Shown in pieces: positions 12,001 through 24,858 of a stretch of 64,000 nt of DNA. Source of the stretch: Udeniomyces pyricola (taxonomy: Eukaryota > Basidiomycota > Tremellomycetes > Cystofilobasidiales > Mrakiaceae); contig BCIK01000024.1 of NCBI GenBank assembly GCA_039545295.1, positions 1 to 64,000 on the forward strand, in the 5' to 3' direction. The notes below the pieces were generated by a model, which saw only the letters and a program-made list of their open reading frames with translations, searched no databases and was not told the origin of the DNA. Position 1 is the stretch's first letter. Each line of letters starts with the position of its first letter. A program made the position numbers and the translations under genes.

Positions 12001-15000
12001 CCTGAAGGTACAAGCTTTCTTTTCTTCCAAATTGCGATTGTCGCGGCAGATCAACTACTCCACGTGAGAAGGGTTCGACAAAGGTCGTTTGGTCCCAGCT
12101 GTAAAGATTAGCGTGGAGCTTGAGGGTGAGGCCGGCTTCGATGTAGTCCCCATGGGCAACATGGGTTGAAACCAGTTGATGCACATAGTCAATGTCTAAC
12201 AACCAAACAGAAAATCGAATAGGATCGAGGAGGAAGGAATTCAGGATGTACAGCCACGTTAAGCGAGATGTGTCGGGATCGACACGAAGGGATGAAATAC
12301 ATGCTCAAGACTGACACATCTCTGATCGTTCGCCAAGGCGACGGATAAAGTCGAGAAGTCGGAGTGTGACAGCAGTCCGGTCGTCATCGAACGCCTCGTC
12401 CGAGGGCAAGTCTTTCAGCGTAAACAGCAGCGTGAGGAATCGATCGATGACTTGGAGAAAGGCTGTCAAAGGAGATGCAACAGTCAATCCGATCAGTAGA
12501 CACTTCGATCTTGGTGTCCGGATGAATCAATCGGTGCAAACAACATTTTCGACGAACCTGCCACATCAGTTCGGAGCTCTAGATCGATGTTATCGATTTG
12601 AGCGTCAAAGATAAGCCGCAGTGATGCAACTTAATCGGGAGCACATCCGTCGAACCAGTGAGCTGAGCATGCTTTGTCCATCAAACAGTTGAATCAAGCC
12701 GATTTTGCTCACCGAAGATGGATCGAGTGAACTCATCACCCTCGCCGCCTTGAGTAAAAATGTAGTTGAGCCGAGCGATGATCTCCGATTTGACCTGAAG
12801 CCGACGTCCAGACCCAGAGTGCCATCAGACCATCCGTTGAACGAACCCAAACAGCGCGAATATACGGATGAACTGACCTCTCGAAAATGGCCTTTTCTTG
12901 AGTACGATGACACGATGAGCGAGTAAAGGATCCGAACAGCCTGGTCTCGGAGCCCCTCATGCTTGCTCAAGCACAGCGTCAAGACATCCTGGACAATGCC
13001 GAGAAACGGAACTTGATCTTCTTCGGTCGGCAGAATAGGGGTCGAGAGTTGGCTTGCTGAGTGTTGGGTAGAAGTTTCGATGCTTTGCCAGAGTCGGTTG
13101 AGGAGAGCAGCTCCCTCGGACCGGATGTCACCGACCAGGCGCCAGACGGCCTTGCGTCGCTGTTCAAAGTGCGATGCAACACAACTCAACGCATCAGATA
13201 TCGAGAATTTCATGAAGAGCCGTCTATAGGACCGATGTAAGAGAAAGAGAAGCAAGAACGAACCTGAGGCGCGAATGACTCGATGGCAAGATGTGGCGAG
13301 GTCAACAGAGCAAATACTACATGCAAGCAACCCTTCCAAAGTGGCCCGTCAAACGGAGCGGTCGGGTCCGTTTCGGGGGTGTATACTTGCACCATGAGCT
13401 TAATGACCTCCACGAGGAACTTGAGGCTTGAGGTGAGGGTAAGACAGGAGATGTTGATCCATGACGCTGGGAAGGGATCGTGATCGATCATGGAGCCGAC
13501 GGCGAGGAAGAAGGAGAGGAGGAGTTGGGTCGTGTTATCCTGCAAATATAAGGAGTATCAGGAAGAGCGTTCAATGACAAATTTCCGTGACAGATCTAGA
13601 CCTGCAGCAAGAAGGGTTAATGAATGAGCTTCACTCTTCCTTCAATCTCGAAATACTCTTCGAGATATCCAAACAACGCTTTTTTCGGCTGAACCTCGAG
13701 TAACGTGACCAAGACGACGGCCGTCTCGCTGAGAACGAGGTTGAGTCCTTTGTCCGAGCCAGACGTCCCATCGGCCTTTCGAGGCAAAGCCGCCACGAGT
13801 GGGAAGGGGTACGACGAAGGAAATACAGTAGGCGTGGCAGATGGATGGGTCGAGGAGAGGGATTTGTGTCGATCGATAAATTCGAGTGTTGAAGTATCAC
13901 CAAGGTCGTGGTACGCTTCGAGTAGTCTTGAATAGCGAGCGAAACATGGGAAAAGACAGAAGAACAAACGACATGAGAAAGCATATTTCAGTATCGGTAG
14001 CATCCTGAAGACCTGACATATAGGAGTACTGACCGAGGGAAGCACTCGAACAACACATCAAGGTGATCTCGCTCTTGCATCGTCTCTCTCGATTCCAAAG
14101 GCATCACGAGCGTCACCGACAACTGGTGCAGCATCTCCGCCACAGTCGCAACCGATAATCTCAATCTCTCGATCCAAATGAGCCTTGACCTATCCTCGCT
14201 CGACACCGAACGGACTTCTCCCGTTACCCCACCCAAGCCGTCCCAGGTATCGGCTTCATATCGACCGAGAAATGGTTTGAGCCACCGCATGAGAGCTGGA
14301 ACAAGCACTGCTCGGGCTTCGGCGTCGCGAAAGACCACGGATTGCACGGTCTGTAAGAAAAGCTGAAGCTTGAAAATGACGGCTTTGCCGGTCGAATGGG
14401 ACACGGAATCAACAAAATCAACGACGACCTGGGCGAGCTGAGGTGGATTGAACGTGCGTGCGAGCCCAGGGAGGACATCGGTGAAGTGTTGAACTACGGC
14501 GGAAGAGAGAGAAGGAGAAGCATGATAGTATAGGCATCGAGTCAGGACGGAATCGGGTTGGCGGTCAAAATCCAACGATACAGAGAAGCCTGTGGGCGGA
14601 GACTCACGAGTAAGGATTTGTGTTCCGATGATCGAGGGCGGTTCCGTCATTCTCATGAGGGAGTTAAAGGATGCGAGAACGTCTGATGAACAAAACACAC
14701 AAGACCAGGCTGGGCTCAGCAATTACTTCGGTGGACCTGGACCTTCTCTGTCCGGACAAGAAAAAAAAAGTGATGTATAGAAGCTCACTGCCTAAATCGG
14801 TTTGAAACTTTTGGTCAAGATGGTTCGTGAGTGTGGTCGAGGTTCCTCCTCGGGCAACGTCTTTTTGCTTTTGTAGATCTCGAGACTTGTCGATGATGAC
14901 AAAGAGGTAACGCCTATGATGTCGGTCGATCGAAGAGTCAGCGTCAAATGTCACCGAGCAGAACACGATACTCGAAGGTTCCAGGATGCGAGCGAACGCA

Positions 15001-18000
15001 CCAAACTTTGATTGCGGCTCGAAGCTCCTTGCTGCTCTTGTCACCCAATAGGCGCAGCATAGCTTGCAAGAGAGGTCCCCAAACTGAGGCGTACGAGAAG
15101 TTTTGCTCGATGTAAATCTCGAGGACCTGTGTGTAAGATTCCATACGCTTGAGTTCACCAGTCGAGTCGATATATCACTGCGTGAAGCAGACAGAAGATG
15201 ATCAAAGCACCTACCGAGTGAAGGTTAACGAATCGTCTGTCCTGAGCCAGCGTAATGAGCACAACCAGGGCATCAAACGCCGCTTCCTCGACGGGACGAC
15301 TCCCGCTTGGGTTCTTCTCAAGGATTGCAAACAACGCATCCAACGTCGGTTTGATCGCTTTGGTCAACTCAAACTCAGAGGCGAATGGAAGCTGCCTCAG
15401 AACGTCGAGCAATTCTGATTCGTCAGCAACCACGCTTGGCTTGTCCCATCCCAGCAGTCGAAGAAGGACAGGGGATTGTGTGAAGTCGGTTGAGCAAAGG
15501 AAGGAGCGGATGACCATCGAATCTCGCATGGGTGTGAGCATCTTGAGTGTGGGCGGGATCCGGATCGACTCGATGGTACTTGTTTCTGGAGGCATATTTG
15601 AGAGAGTCGAGGGAAGTTCAAAGTACTGGCTCGGCGAGAGTTGGCTTGTCTGACCGAGCTTGTCGGTTTTGTAAAGGATGAGCTGATGGTCACCGTCGGG
15701 GACAAATGCTGCACCTCCCTCGGGAAAGAGAGGAAGATACGCAAACGCGAAGGGTTTCTCGAGTCCGAACGAGTCAAACATCGAGTTCGCTTGAGCTGTC
15801 GGCGAGGAGGACAACGTGGAGGGTAACTTGTCTCGGTCTTTCTCTTTGACTTGAGAACGTGCTCTGAAGGTGAAGAAGATGTGCGTTCTTGGGAGCAGGC
15901 CGACGTCGATGTTGGATATCTTGACGAGTTCGCCAAATCGGGGGTTGCTTGTCTTGTGAAAGACGAGCGAGGAAAACTCCCTTACAGGTAGCTCGCCCGC
16001 TCCACGTGATATGGCTGTCTGGAGGACGACTCCCTCGCGGGTTCGGACTTCGAGGTTGACCTGGTACGATGATGATGACGAAGAGGACGTGGGACCGACG
16101 CCAAAGGTGCTCATGTTGCGACGAAGCCTCAATCCGCTTGAGGAGGGCTGGAAGTCGCCCGACCAAAGCTTGACATACTGTTTTGAAGGATAGGTAATAA
16201 ATGCCAAGGAAACCCACCATCAAACAGAATCGAGAAAAGCAGTGATATCTGATCAGCAACTGCCCTACTCGAAGCACGAGTTGCGAATAAAGGTGACGTA
16301 CCACATCGTTCCGAGATTGTCCGGGAAAGACGGCGTCTGGGAAAGTGAGTCGCTGGACGATGGGGACATCGAGTAACAGGACAGGATGATCCTTGACGAC
16401 TACCTGACTCTGTCCGAAGAAAGTCTTGAGGTCAACGATGATCCGGTCGACTCTGAGTGCGCAAAGAGGGATGTATGTGACTTCAGCGATGACATACGCG
16501 TGTGAATAGACATGTCAAGACTCTTCACAAGGAGGTCGCATACCTGTTTGACCGAGTGAAAAGCGCTGAGCGCCCATATATGATGTCTTCATGTAGGCCC
16601 GCAAATCCGGACTCATCGACCGGCACGTAGATTGGCATGTTTACCTCGAGCGGTCGCGCGCTCGCCTGGTCTGATCGATCGCCGAATCTAAGATGCTGTC
16701 CAAGATCCAGGATAGCGCACCCAACGGGACGCCGAAAGTCGGATGGAGCAAAAGAGCCCGTACCTGGGCGATGGGGTTCCAAGAGATGACGTTGCGATGC
16801 CATTTCGATTTCTTCTTCTCTTCCAGCGATCTTGCCCCCAACTTCTGACATGCGGAGGGCTCCTCGTCGAACGAATCGGCAGACAATAACGAGCTCTGCC
16901 ATATCCTGAGGGCTGAGATCAATCCAGAGGGCTCTGATGCGTCGCATGATTCCCCCATTGGGATCAGGGGCGGCCTGAACGGTATCTGATTCGCCATTTC
17001 TATCGCCCAAGTCTTGAAAGGCAGACTGTAAATCAGGGCCAACCGGATTGCCATGGTGGTTGAGTACGACGAGAAACTCCTCAGTGATGAATTGGGAGGC
17101 CGGTTTGGAGTAGAGTGAAAAGAAAAGCTCGGCTGTCTCGGTTGGACCACAAAAGCTGGCGATGCAAGCGCGGAGCTCAAGAAAGAGATGATGGAATTCG
17201 CCTGAGGGGGTTGGCATTAGTACGTTCAACGGAGTTGTGATCTTGGAACCGAGTTTGGAGAGGAGGTTTGGAGTGGATCGAGAAGCGGGACTGTTGGGTT
17301 TCGGAAGGAATCCTGAAGGCGATCGGATCGGTGTCTCGGGGTTCTGACGTGGAGAAGACGAACGGTCCGGCTGCAGAGCTGCCAAATAGGCGATGGAGGG
17401 GGGACGACTAGTGTCAAAGCGAGTCGGTGGAGGTATCGATGGACCTGTTGATGATGAGGTCTCGCGTTCATCGATATAGGCTGTCGCCTGCGGTAATAAA
17501 GAGGCAGGAGCAAGGCAGACCAACCCGATATTAACTATCCAACCATGACACTGCATCTTGATCGCGCTCATCGTGACTCACGATTTGCATGGAATAGAGC
17601 TCAATACCGCTGACCCAGCTTCTTTCCTCAAATGGCCCCTCTCCATCAACGCCGCGCGTCGTAGCGAGGCCGCCCGACCGGCTGTGTCGAACGATGATTT
17701 CGAGGTCCTGAGCTACATTCCCAGACGCGAGACGAGCGACACAATCTTTCCGCAGGAATGATAGCTCTTGTGAGCCGAGAGTTGGGTCCAAAAGTTGGCG
17801 CCGGGCAAGCTGAAGAGCGTGGATCTGCTGTCGGATGAAACGAAACCGCCGATAATCGCGCACGAGAAGGTGTTGGAACAGACGCTGTAAAGTGAAATTT
17901 TTATCGACGTGCAAGATTCATATCAGCACCGAGGTGTCGAGGAAGCTCGCAGGGGTTGATTCGAATACGATCAGAAATGCGATAAGAAGAAGACGAGCTT

Positions 18001-19134
18001 ACCCCGTGCCACTCCCGCAAAGCGCATGCAATCTCGTCCACCAAAGGCACCTCGGTTCCTCTGACCGTCTCATCACCCGCCTTGAGACTCGGTATTGGCG
18101 GACTTGGCTTCTGAAACGTATGGAATCGGTCAGAGATGCCTTCCCCGTTGCTATGCCCGTCCTGTATCGAATTGGCGGAATCTTCCGATCGCGTCGCTGT
18201 ACGCCGACGACGTCCTTCGCCAAGGTCATCTTCCTCTTCCTCACTCAAGGCGCTGAGAGGATGAGCTAACTTGTTGCCGAATTGAGATGAAGGGGGATGC
18301 CGTGCAAGACTTGCCTCCTGAGCGGACGACAGACGGCCTTCGGCATCTTCGAGCTCCTCCCGGACGTGGACGAAAGCTGCGGGAAAGATGCCGAGGTGGA
18401 CGATAGGTTCGGCACTGACCGCCAGCGGGCTCGCGTCAACGTTATCGGTGTCGTGGGCATGAGCTGCGATAGCTTGTGATGTATGTGTTGAGGAGACGAC
18501 ATAGCTGAGCGAAAGTGGTCAAGCATGCACCAAGGATCAGCACGTCGTACACCGAGTGATGGAAGACCCCACGATGACCGAACATGTATGATTCGATCAC
18601 CGAGCTTACCCACGATACCACATCGCCCGTTCGCCCCCTTGTCTGGGAAGAAATTTCTCAAATGCGTAGAACTCGTCCCCAATCTCTATGTCAACCTAGC
18701 AGTGACAAGAGTGTTTGAACGTGAACCGAAAGGGCAAGTGTGGACGTGCATCAGCTTTGAATGGGGATGCAAGATTGGGTTGCTGAGCTCTCAACTGACC
18801 ATACAGCTTCTGACGTCCGTATCCTGATGATTTGCACTATTGGTCACATCTGCGGTGGCGGTAGTGGCGACATTGATGTGGTGATGGTGGTGCGTTGCGT
18901 CGCCAGCAGCCGGCGCAAGTGAGGACGGGGAAAAGGGAAAGACCGAGAAGCCATATAGTATCTTCTCGAGTGGTTGCCAGCAGTCCTCGCGAGATCTAAG
19001 TGATGGGCAGGAACATGAAACCAACTTGGGTGAGTATGTAAGCGTGAGGATATATAGCAACAGGCTGAGAGGCTAGATTGGCTGGCGCAGAGACGAAGAA
19101 CCTGATCTGACCGCGCATTGTTAGGCGGAGCCAT
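9066..19134 (-). CDS. DOCK-family Rho/Rac guanine nucleotide exchange factor (Dck1-like)
   Basis: This giant multi-exon gene encodes a DOCK-type GEF that would activate Rac/Rho GTPases to control actin, polarity or hyphal growth. The start at 19134 (MAPPNNAR) joins in phase across one intron to SREDCWQPLEKILYGFSVFP. An N-terminal SH3 domain follows, assembled from exons near 18690..18300 (DEFYAFEKFLPRQGGERAMW, then WYRGYVVSS and HLGIFPAAFVHVREEL). The DHR-1/C2 domain lies near 15155..16207 (SSLVFHKTSNPRFGELVKIS, HIFFTFRARS). A long helical region (12600..15150) leads to DHR-2 near 10500..12300 (LTFVEP-type TTFVEPFSRGVVDLPRQSQF, RNRRFIHRGSDWEKLGDFVD, PEPDRTSSGVFTNPEVSREV). The last exon (9066..9905) is a Ser/Thr/Arg-rich tail ending RKATESNS. 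Dozens of short introns make exact exon edges uncertain in the middle. The protein is roughly 2,000 residues, usual for the family. Confidence 0.88.
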
Positions 19135-20004
19135 AGACGAAACCCGACGCGTCGAACAGAGAAGAAGCTGCAAGGGAACCGGTATTAGGTGGTCTAAGTA
19201 GGCTGATGGGTGTCTACCAGGGGAGATGGACGCGATGAGACGGTTCTAATTAGAGAAGGACAAGTGATAGATCGAATGAGGGTGGCGATGGACGTGGTAG
19301 AAGAGGATGATGACGATGACGACCTAGTAGCTAGAGAGGACAACAAACCGCGGGAGAGGAATGTATTGTGATGTATATATTGTATAGAAACGGCCTTTGG
19401 CCTATGGATGATTTATGTATACATATGTCCATGACCTGCCGTTCGGACTGATCACGATCTCGTCTTTCCGATCTAATAGATCAATCTCAGCTATCCGGGG
19501 GCGCGCGCTGGACCATCGACGCACTCAAATCATGAGCGCGCATCTGCAGGATAATCTCAACAGTCAAGCGGGACCAGCCCCGAAACGACACATCCACCTC
19601 GTTATTACTACGATATCACAGTAGAGGATCCGCCATCAGCTAGCTACCGCTATCCTCCCACCCCAGCCAGTCACCCGCTCCTCTCACCATCCATACCACA
19701 TTCCGTATTCTTGACGCTTATTCACGTATTCATCCACCGCTCCTCCGCCGACAGCCCTCCGAAACTAGCTCGTTCGACCTTGTCTAACCCGATTCCCTCC
19801 CGACCGCGCCGCGCTCGCCTTTGCCCTCTCCTTCCATTAACGGTCTCACGCGACCCTGACCGTACGCGACGCTCTCATTCCGATCATATCCGCCATGTGT
19901 CGCTCGGACGATTCCGACAATGACTTTCACCCCGATCTGAGCTAATTCGACTTGACTTTATCGCGTGTGATGGTTGCTGGTCTTTGTTCTCTCACGGCTT
20001 GCAG
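19135..20004. promoter_or_regulatory. Divergent intergenic promoter region
   Basis: This 870 bp spacer separates the 5' ends of the minus-strand DOCK gene and the plus-strand SAGA gene, so it should hold promoters for both. It contains GATGATGACGATGACGAC repeats near 19300 and an AT-rich stretch with TGTATATATTG at 19371..19381. An ATG at 19894 opens a short Asp-rich frame that stops after 15 codons. TTGCAG just before 20005 could be a leader-intron acceptor. Confidence 0.5.
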
Positions 20005-21813
20005 ATGACGATCGATCCATTCACCAATCACTCCGACGACGCCGCATCCGGTACGATCCCTGATGTCATCCTGTTTGATTGTCGCGTCCCAATCGCGTCT
20101 CTTCTATATACTCTCGGAGCTTTCACTGATCTGTCTCGTAATATTGTGCTTGTGTAGATGCCGAACAATCTTTGCGTGGCGACGACACCGACCTTGAGTT
20201 TGGTCGGTCCAAGAAACGTCGCCTCTCGGATGGTACGCGACCCAGGCCAGCTCGCGACACGACCTTTAATAAGCCATCCACAATCCAAAAGCATCAGAGA
20301 TACTGACATCGACCCAACTTTGATGCAACATATCCATACTTGATCGTTCCTTTCTATTGCAGCCTCGTTCTCGTCCGTTTCGTCCTACTCAACTGCGAAC
20401 CACAAGCGATCGCGCGCGTCGCCCGCCCCTTCAGGCTCGCTCTTTGGCGACAACGGATCTGATGCCGGTTGGACAGCTCCCAGCACGGCAAAAAAGACTG
20501 CCGGAAAGACCATAGGTGGTTACGGCATCTCCGGCGACCATGTCAGCGGCAAGAAGGCCAAGAAAGAAAAGGACCTAGACAAAAAGGCCGAAAAGGAACG
20601 CAGGGACGCCGAGCGACGCGAAGCCAAAGGTAGGCCTGGTGTTTATCTGTCCTTGAACGCATTGGTTGGACGACAAAATTGAGTCGTACGCTGACTTGAA
20701 TGTACTGTCCTTGGTTGCAGCTCTACCCTTGTACGTAGCGTGGTGACGCGACGTGTCGTATTCATATCATTGTCTGTTTGATGACATACCTGGATCTCGT
20801 GCTGATCATGCGTGCTCTTGCCTTCTGTCTCATGACATCATATTTTCCTCACCACTATCTTGTGTCTGTTTCCTTGTCGCAGCAGTCTTGCCCGTCAATG
20901 CGGCGTCATCAACCACAAAGGCGTTCCTTGTTCCCGCTCACTTACATGCAAGTCGCATCCCATGGGTGCCAAGCGTGATGTACCCGGTCGACCAAAGCCC
21001 TACGACGAACTTCTTCTCGAATGGAATCGCGAGCATAACCCCAAGTTTGTCGAACCAAAAGCGAGAAAGGACGCCAACGCCAAGAAGAAGAAAAAGGCAG
21101 CAGAGCTCGAGGCAGCGTCCGCCTCGAGTGCTCGTTCGGCCACGCCGAGCGTCGTCGTCGTCACCAGTGGATCGGTTCCCAATGCCAACGGTGGCTCATC
21201 AACTACCGTGACTGTGGGCGCGAACGGTCATTCTAGTAGCGCTACGGCCGGAACAGAGGACAAAGTCAACAGCAAGGCTGCCAATGGCCGGGAACTGAGT
21301 ACCAGCGGCCGAGCCGCAGGTGGGGGCACTGACGGCAACGCGGTTGGTAATGAGAGCGGTCCCTCGGCGGCAGCCACGCCGCTCAGCATACCTGCTCCTA
21401 CCTCGACGACGGTCAAGGGTAAAGGCAGGGACAAGTCGGGCGAGGGGGGTGCGGCCGTTGTCAAGCGGAAGAAGGTGCGCAAGGGCGAGGTTAATGACGA
21501 CGATACGGGGCTCGGTGCCGGCTCGAGCCTTGGTTTGACGGGCACCGGGGGAGCTAGTGGCACTGGAGGTGGGAACGGTGGGAGCGGGACGAGTAACAAG
21601 AAGGATCCTGCATCGGAGTTTTCTCTGCTGTTGGCAGAAGCTCGTTCATCGAGAGCTAGGTTGTCGGCGCCGCCCCCGGCGTCGCTCGCTGGGGGGATGA
21701 CCTTGCCGAGAGAAGCGTCCAAGGAGGCTATGTTTGGTCGGCGGCGTCGTGAAGTTCGTAGCTGGATAGGTCAGATGCAAGGTGTCTTGGGTAGATCGGG
21801 CGTTCTGGCCTGA
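20005..21813 (+). CDS. SAGA complex subunit Sgf73-like (ataxin-7 SCA7 domain)
   Basis: It is a nuclear anchor of the deubiquitinase module of the SAGA histone acetyltransferase complex. The diagnostic SCA7 zinc-binding block reads CGVINHKGVPCSRSLTCKSH with the Cys-Cys-Cys-His pattern, followed by KRDVPGRPKPYDELLLEWN. After that come a Lys-rich segment and long Gly/Ser/Ala/Thr-rich low-complexity sequence, ending at 21813. The 5' part is split: exon 1 from ATG 20005 (MTIDPFTNHSDDAAS), exon 2 from about 20158 (DAEQSLRGDDTDLEFG), exon 3 from about 20363 with a KKAKKEKDLDKKAEKE stretch, a probable 10 nt micro-exon near 20721, then the SCA7 exon from about 20884. These joins keep one open frame. 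The protein is about 450 residues, shorter than yeast Sgf73. Confidence 0.85.
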
Positions 21814-22456
21814 TGGAAGCTAGTGTTGTGTGCTTTTGGTCTTGTCTCTTTTCCGCTCTTCGTGTTTTGTTTTCTTTTTCATCTTCTAGTATTTTCCATC
21901 TGTGCCACGCGCTCTGTAAGGCTTTCTCTCCTCTCACCTGGATATCTCTTCCTTTGTCATTGTGACATCACTTTGTTTTGCCTGGTTCGCTCCCGATTCA
22001 CTTCCTCCTTTTACTTATATCGATTGCTGTCTCTTTATTTTCCCTTGAATTCTTGGCTACCCATACATCTCCCATTTTTGTCCTCTCTTCTGTCTCTCCT
22101 TGTGTCTTCTCTTGTGTCGCCAAGCTGGCCTCGACGTGACTCTTCAATTTTCTTTTTTTTCTTTTTCTTTTTCTTTTTCTTTTTCGCTCTCTGACACTGG
22201 TACGAATACGATGATAATTTTCCTTTCTTTTCTCATGGGCAGACAAACAACGTGAAATCACGGCCGATGGTTGATTGATTTGATGAGGAGGAGTTTGGTC
22301 ATGATCGATTGATTGGGTTTGGGCGCGCAAATATCGGGCCTGGGTTTTGTTATCTTCCTCGCCTCTCGCCTTCTTCCCCTCATCCTCCGTCTCAATCTTC
22401 AACCAACCACCCATCCCACTCTTTCCACACACACCTACCCGTTCACACAAACAAAC
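21814..22456. promoter_or_regulatory. Promoter region of argininosuccinate synthase gene
   Basis: This spacer is strongly pyrimidine-rich, with a TTTTTCTTTTTC-type tract at 22150..22185 and CT-rich sequence up to the ATG. A TGACTC core lies at 22137..22142; it matches the half-conserved part of Gcn4/Cpc1 sites, which govern arginine genes in fungi. A single six-base match is weak evidence. A short upstream open frame (MRRSLVMID) lies near 22283; whether it is transcribed is unknown. Confidence 0.4.
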
Positions 22457-24858
22457 ATGGCTGTCGCTCCTGGATCTAAGGGACGTGTTCTCCTCGCCTA
22501 CTCTGGAGGACTCGGTACGTGCCCCTTCCGTCTTTCCAGAGCCTTCCTTCTCTCTTTCCCCTTCCTCCCTCTCTTCACCCGATTGGGCCGAAAAAGTCAG
22601 TTTCAAGCTGATCCCATGCCTTCCTTTGCTCTGCCCTTTTTTTCTTTTTCTCGCTCCTGTTGGTGCTCGCAAACGATCATAGACACTTCGTGCATTCTTG
22701 CTTGGTTGATTGATGAGGGTTACACCGTTGTCTGCTACATGGCCGACGTCGGACAGGACGAGGTTCGTTTCCTCTTTCTCCTTTCCGGCCATTGGAATTG
22801 ACTCGAACAGCCGCCTCGCCTGGCATCTCCGCTCGTCTTTTTGGGTCGCCGTCCCTGACCTATTTCCCTCTGCCTTCTCCCATCCCCATGTCTTGCCTTT
22901 CACCCTCGCTCGTTCGCGACATACGGTATTGGGACACTCTAGGACTTCGAGATTGCTCGAGCCAAGGCTACCAAGTGCGGAGCCGAGAAGTACATCCTCG
23001 CTGTACGTACCGCTCTATCGAGAAGCGCTCACGCGCCCTGGCATTATCTCGCTACACCCACCCCACAGCTGCTGCTGCTATTCTTCGTCTGAGCTAAATA
23101 GTTGGTTCTCTGGCGTTTCATCTTGTAGGACCTTCGAAAGGAGTTCATCACCGAGCTCATCTACCCTGCCGTCCAGGCCAACTGCATCTACGAGGGGTAC
23201 GTTCTTCACGCCCTTCCCCTTGCCACTCAGCAAAGCCCCCTCTTCCCCCTGCTTCGCGCTAGCTATGTGTTCTGTAGTACATAAAGAACCGCTGCTGACT
23301 TCCTCCCTGTCCTTTCGGATATGACAACAATACAGTGTCTACCTTCTCGGTACCTCGCTTGCTCGACCTGTCATTGCCCGAGGCATGATGGAGGTTGCTG
23401 AGGCTGAGAACTGCGAGTGCGTTCATCTTTTTCCCTCCTGCTCATCTTCTTCCAGTTTCGCCTACTGTGAACGCGAACCCATGGCTCACACACCCCTTTT
23501 TCATCTCTTACGATCAGGTGGGTTGCTCACGGTTGCACTGGTAAGGGTAACGACCAGGTCCGATTCGAGCTCGCGTTCTACGGCCTCAAGCCCGACATCA
23601 AGGTTATCGCTCCTTGGAGGGACCCGGGTATGTCCTAGTTTTCTTCCTAGATGCTGAATTCCTCACGCCCTTGGTGCGATATTGTTTACTGACCTGGACC
23701 ATGCTTCCTTTAATCACAATTGTCATCACGTGTCCACTAGTCTTCTACAACCGATTCCCTGGACGACCTGCCCTCCTCGCCTACGCCGCTGAGAAGGGTA
23801 TCCCCGTTGTTCAGACCGCTTCCAAGCCTTGGTCGACCGGTTAGTATCGCATTCTTTCGGAACGTGACTCTATGACACTTTGTCTGCGGATATGGTCAGT
23901 TGGCCAGAACCTGTCGTTTTTCTCACTGCTCTTTTACTTTGCTCTGCTGTCTTTCGTTCGCAGACGAGAACCTCTTCCACATCTCGTACGAGGCCGGTAT
24001 CCTCGAGAACCCTGACCAGACCCCTCCTCGTGACATGTGGAAGTTGACCGTCAACCCGGAGGACGCCCCCGAGAAGGCTGAGCACATCGCCATCACCTTC
24101 ACCAAGGGTATCCCCACCTCGGTCTCGATCCCGTCCCAGGGCAAGACCATCACCGACCCCGTCGAGATCTTCCTTTCGCTCAACGCGCTCGCCCGAGCCC
24201 ACGGTATCGGCAGGATTGACATTGTCGAGAACAGGTTCATTGGTGTCAAGTCCCGAGGTTGCTACGAGTCTCCCGGTGCCACTATTCTCCGAGCCGCTCA
24301 CATGGACCTCGAGGGTCTTACCCTCGACAGGAACGTCCGAGCTCTCCGAGACCAGTTCATCACTATTGCTCTTTCCAACATCCTCTACAACGGTTACTTC
24401 TTCTCGCCCGAGCGAGAGTTCGTCATGGCCGCCATCCCGGCCTCGCAGAGGACCGTCAACGGAACCGTCCGACTTGGTCTCTACAAGGGCAACGTCATTG
24501 TCGAGGGTCGATCATCGGACGAGGGTCTTTACGACGCTGAGTTCACCTCGATGGACGAGATGGGAGGCTTCGTCCCTGAGGCCACCTCGGGTTTCATTGG
24601 TGAGTTCGGTTGTGTTTCCTGGTCGTTGTCGTTTCTTGCTTCAAGTCGTGCGGAAAGCCCGTCGTCCATGTCGTTGGAAGGAGGAGATATATATGTATAC
24701 AAAAACGGCTTCTGACCTTTTCTCGATTTGTTTTTGGCTTGAATTTACTGGTTTTTGTAGAGATCGAGTCGATCCGACTTAAGGCTTTCGGTGCCGCCAA
24801 CCTCCGAAAGGGTCAGGCCTCCGTCAAGCCCGATGCCGCTTACACCCCTAAGATCTAA
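22457..24858 (+). CDS. ARG1: Argininosuccinate synthase
   Basis: This cytosolic enzyme joins citrulline and aspartate with ATP to make argininosuccinate, the penultimate step of arginine synthesis. The start [19 protein letters not shown] carries the PP-loop ATP motif, interrupted by an intron directly after SGGL and resumed as DTSCILAWL at about 22680. Further exons give [109 protein letters not shown] and the large catalytic exon at 23964..24600 ([40 protein letters not shown]). The last exon ends [16 protein letters not shown] at 24858. The length of about 420 residues and all signature motifs fit. At least nine introns, several of them early, split a highly conserved frame. Confidence 0.97.
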
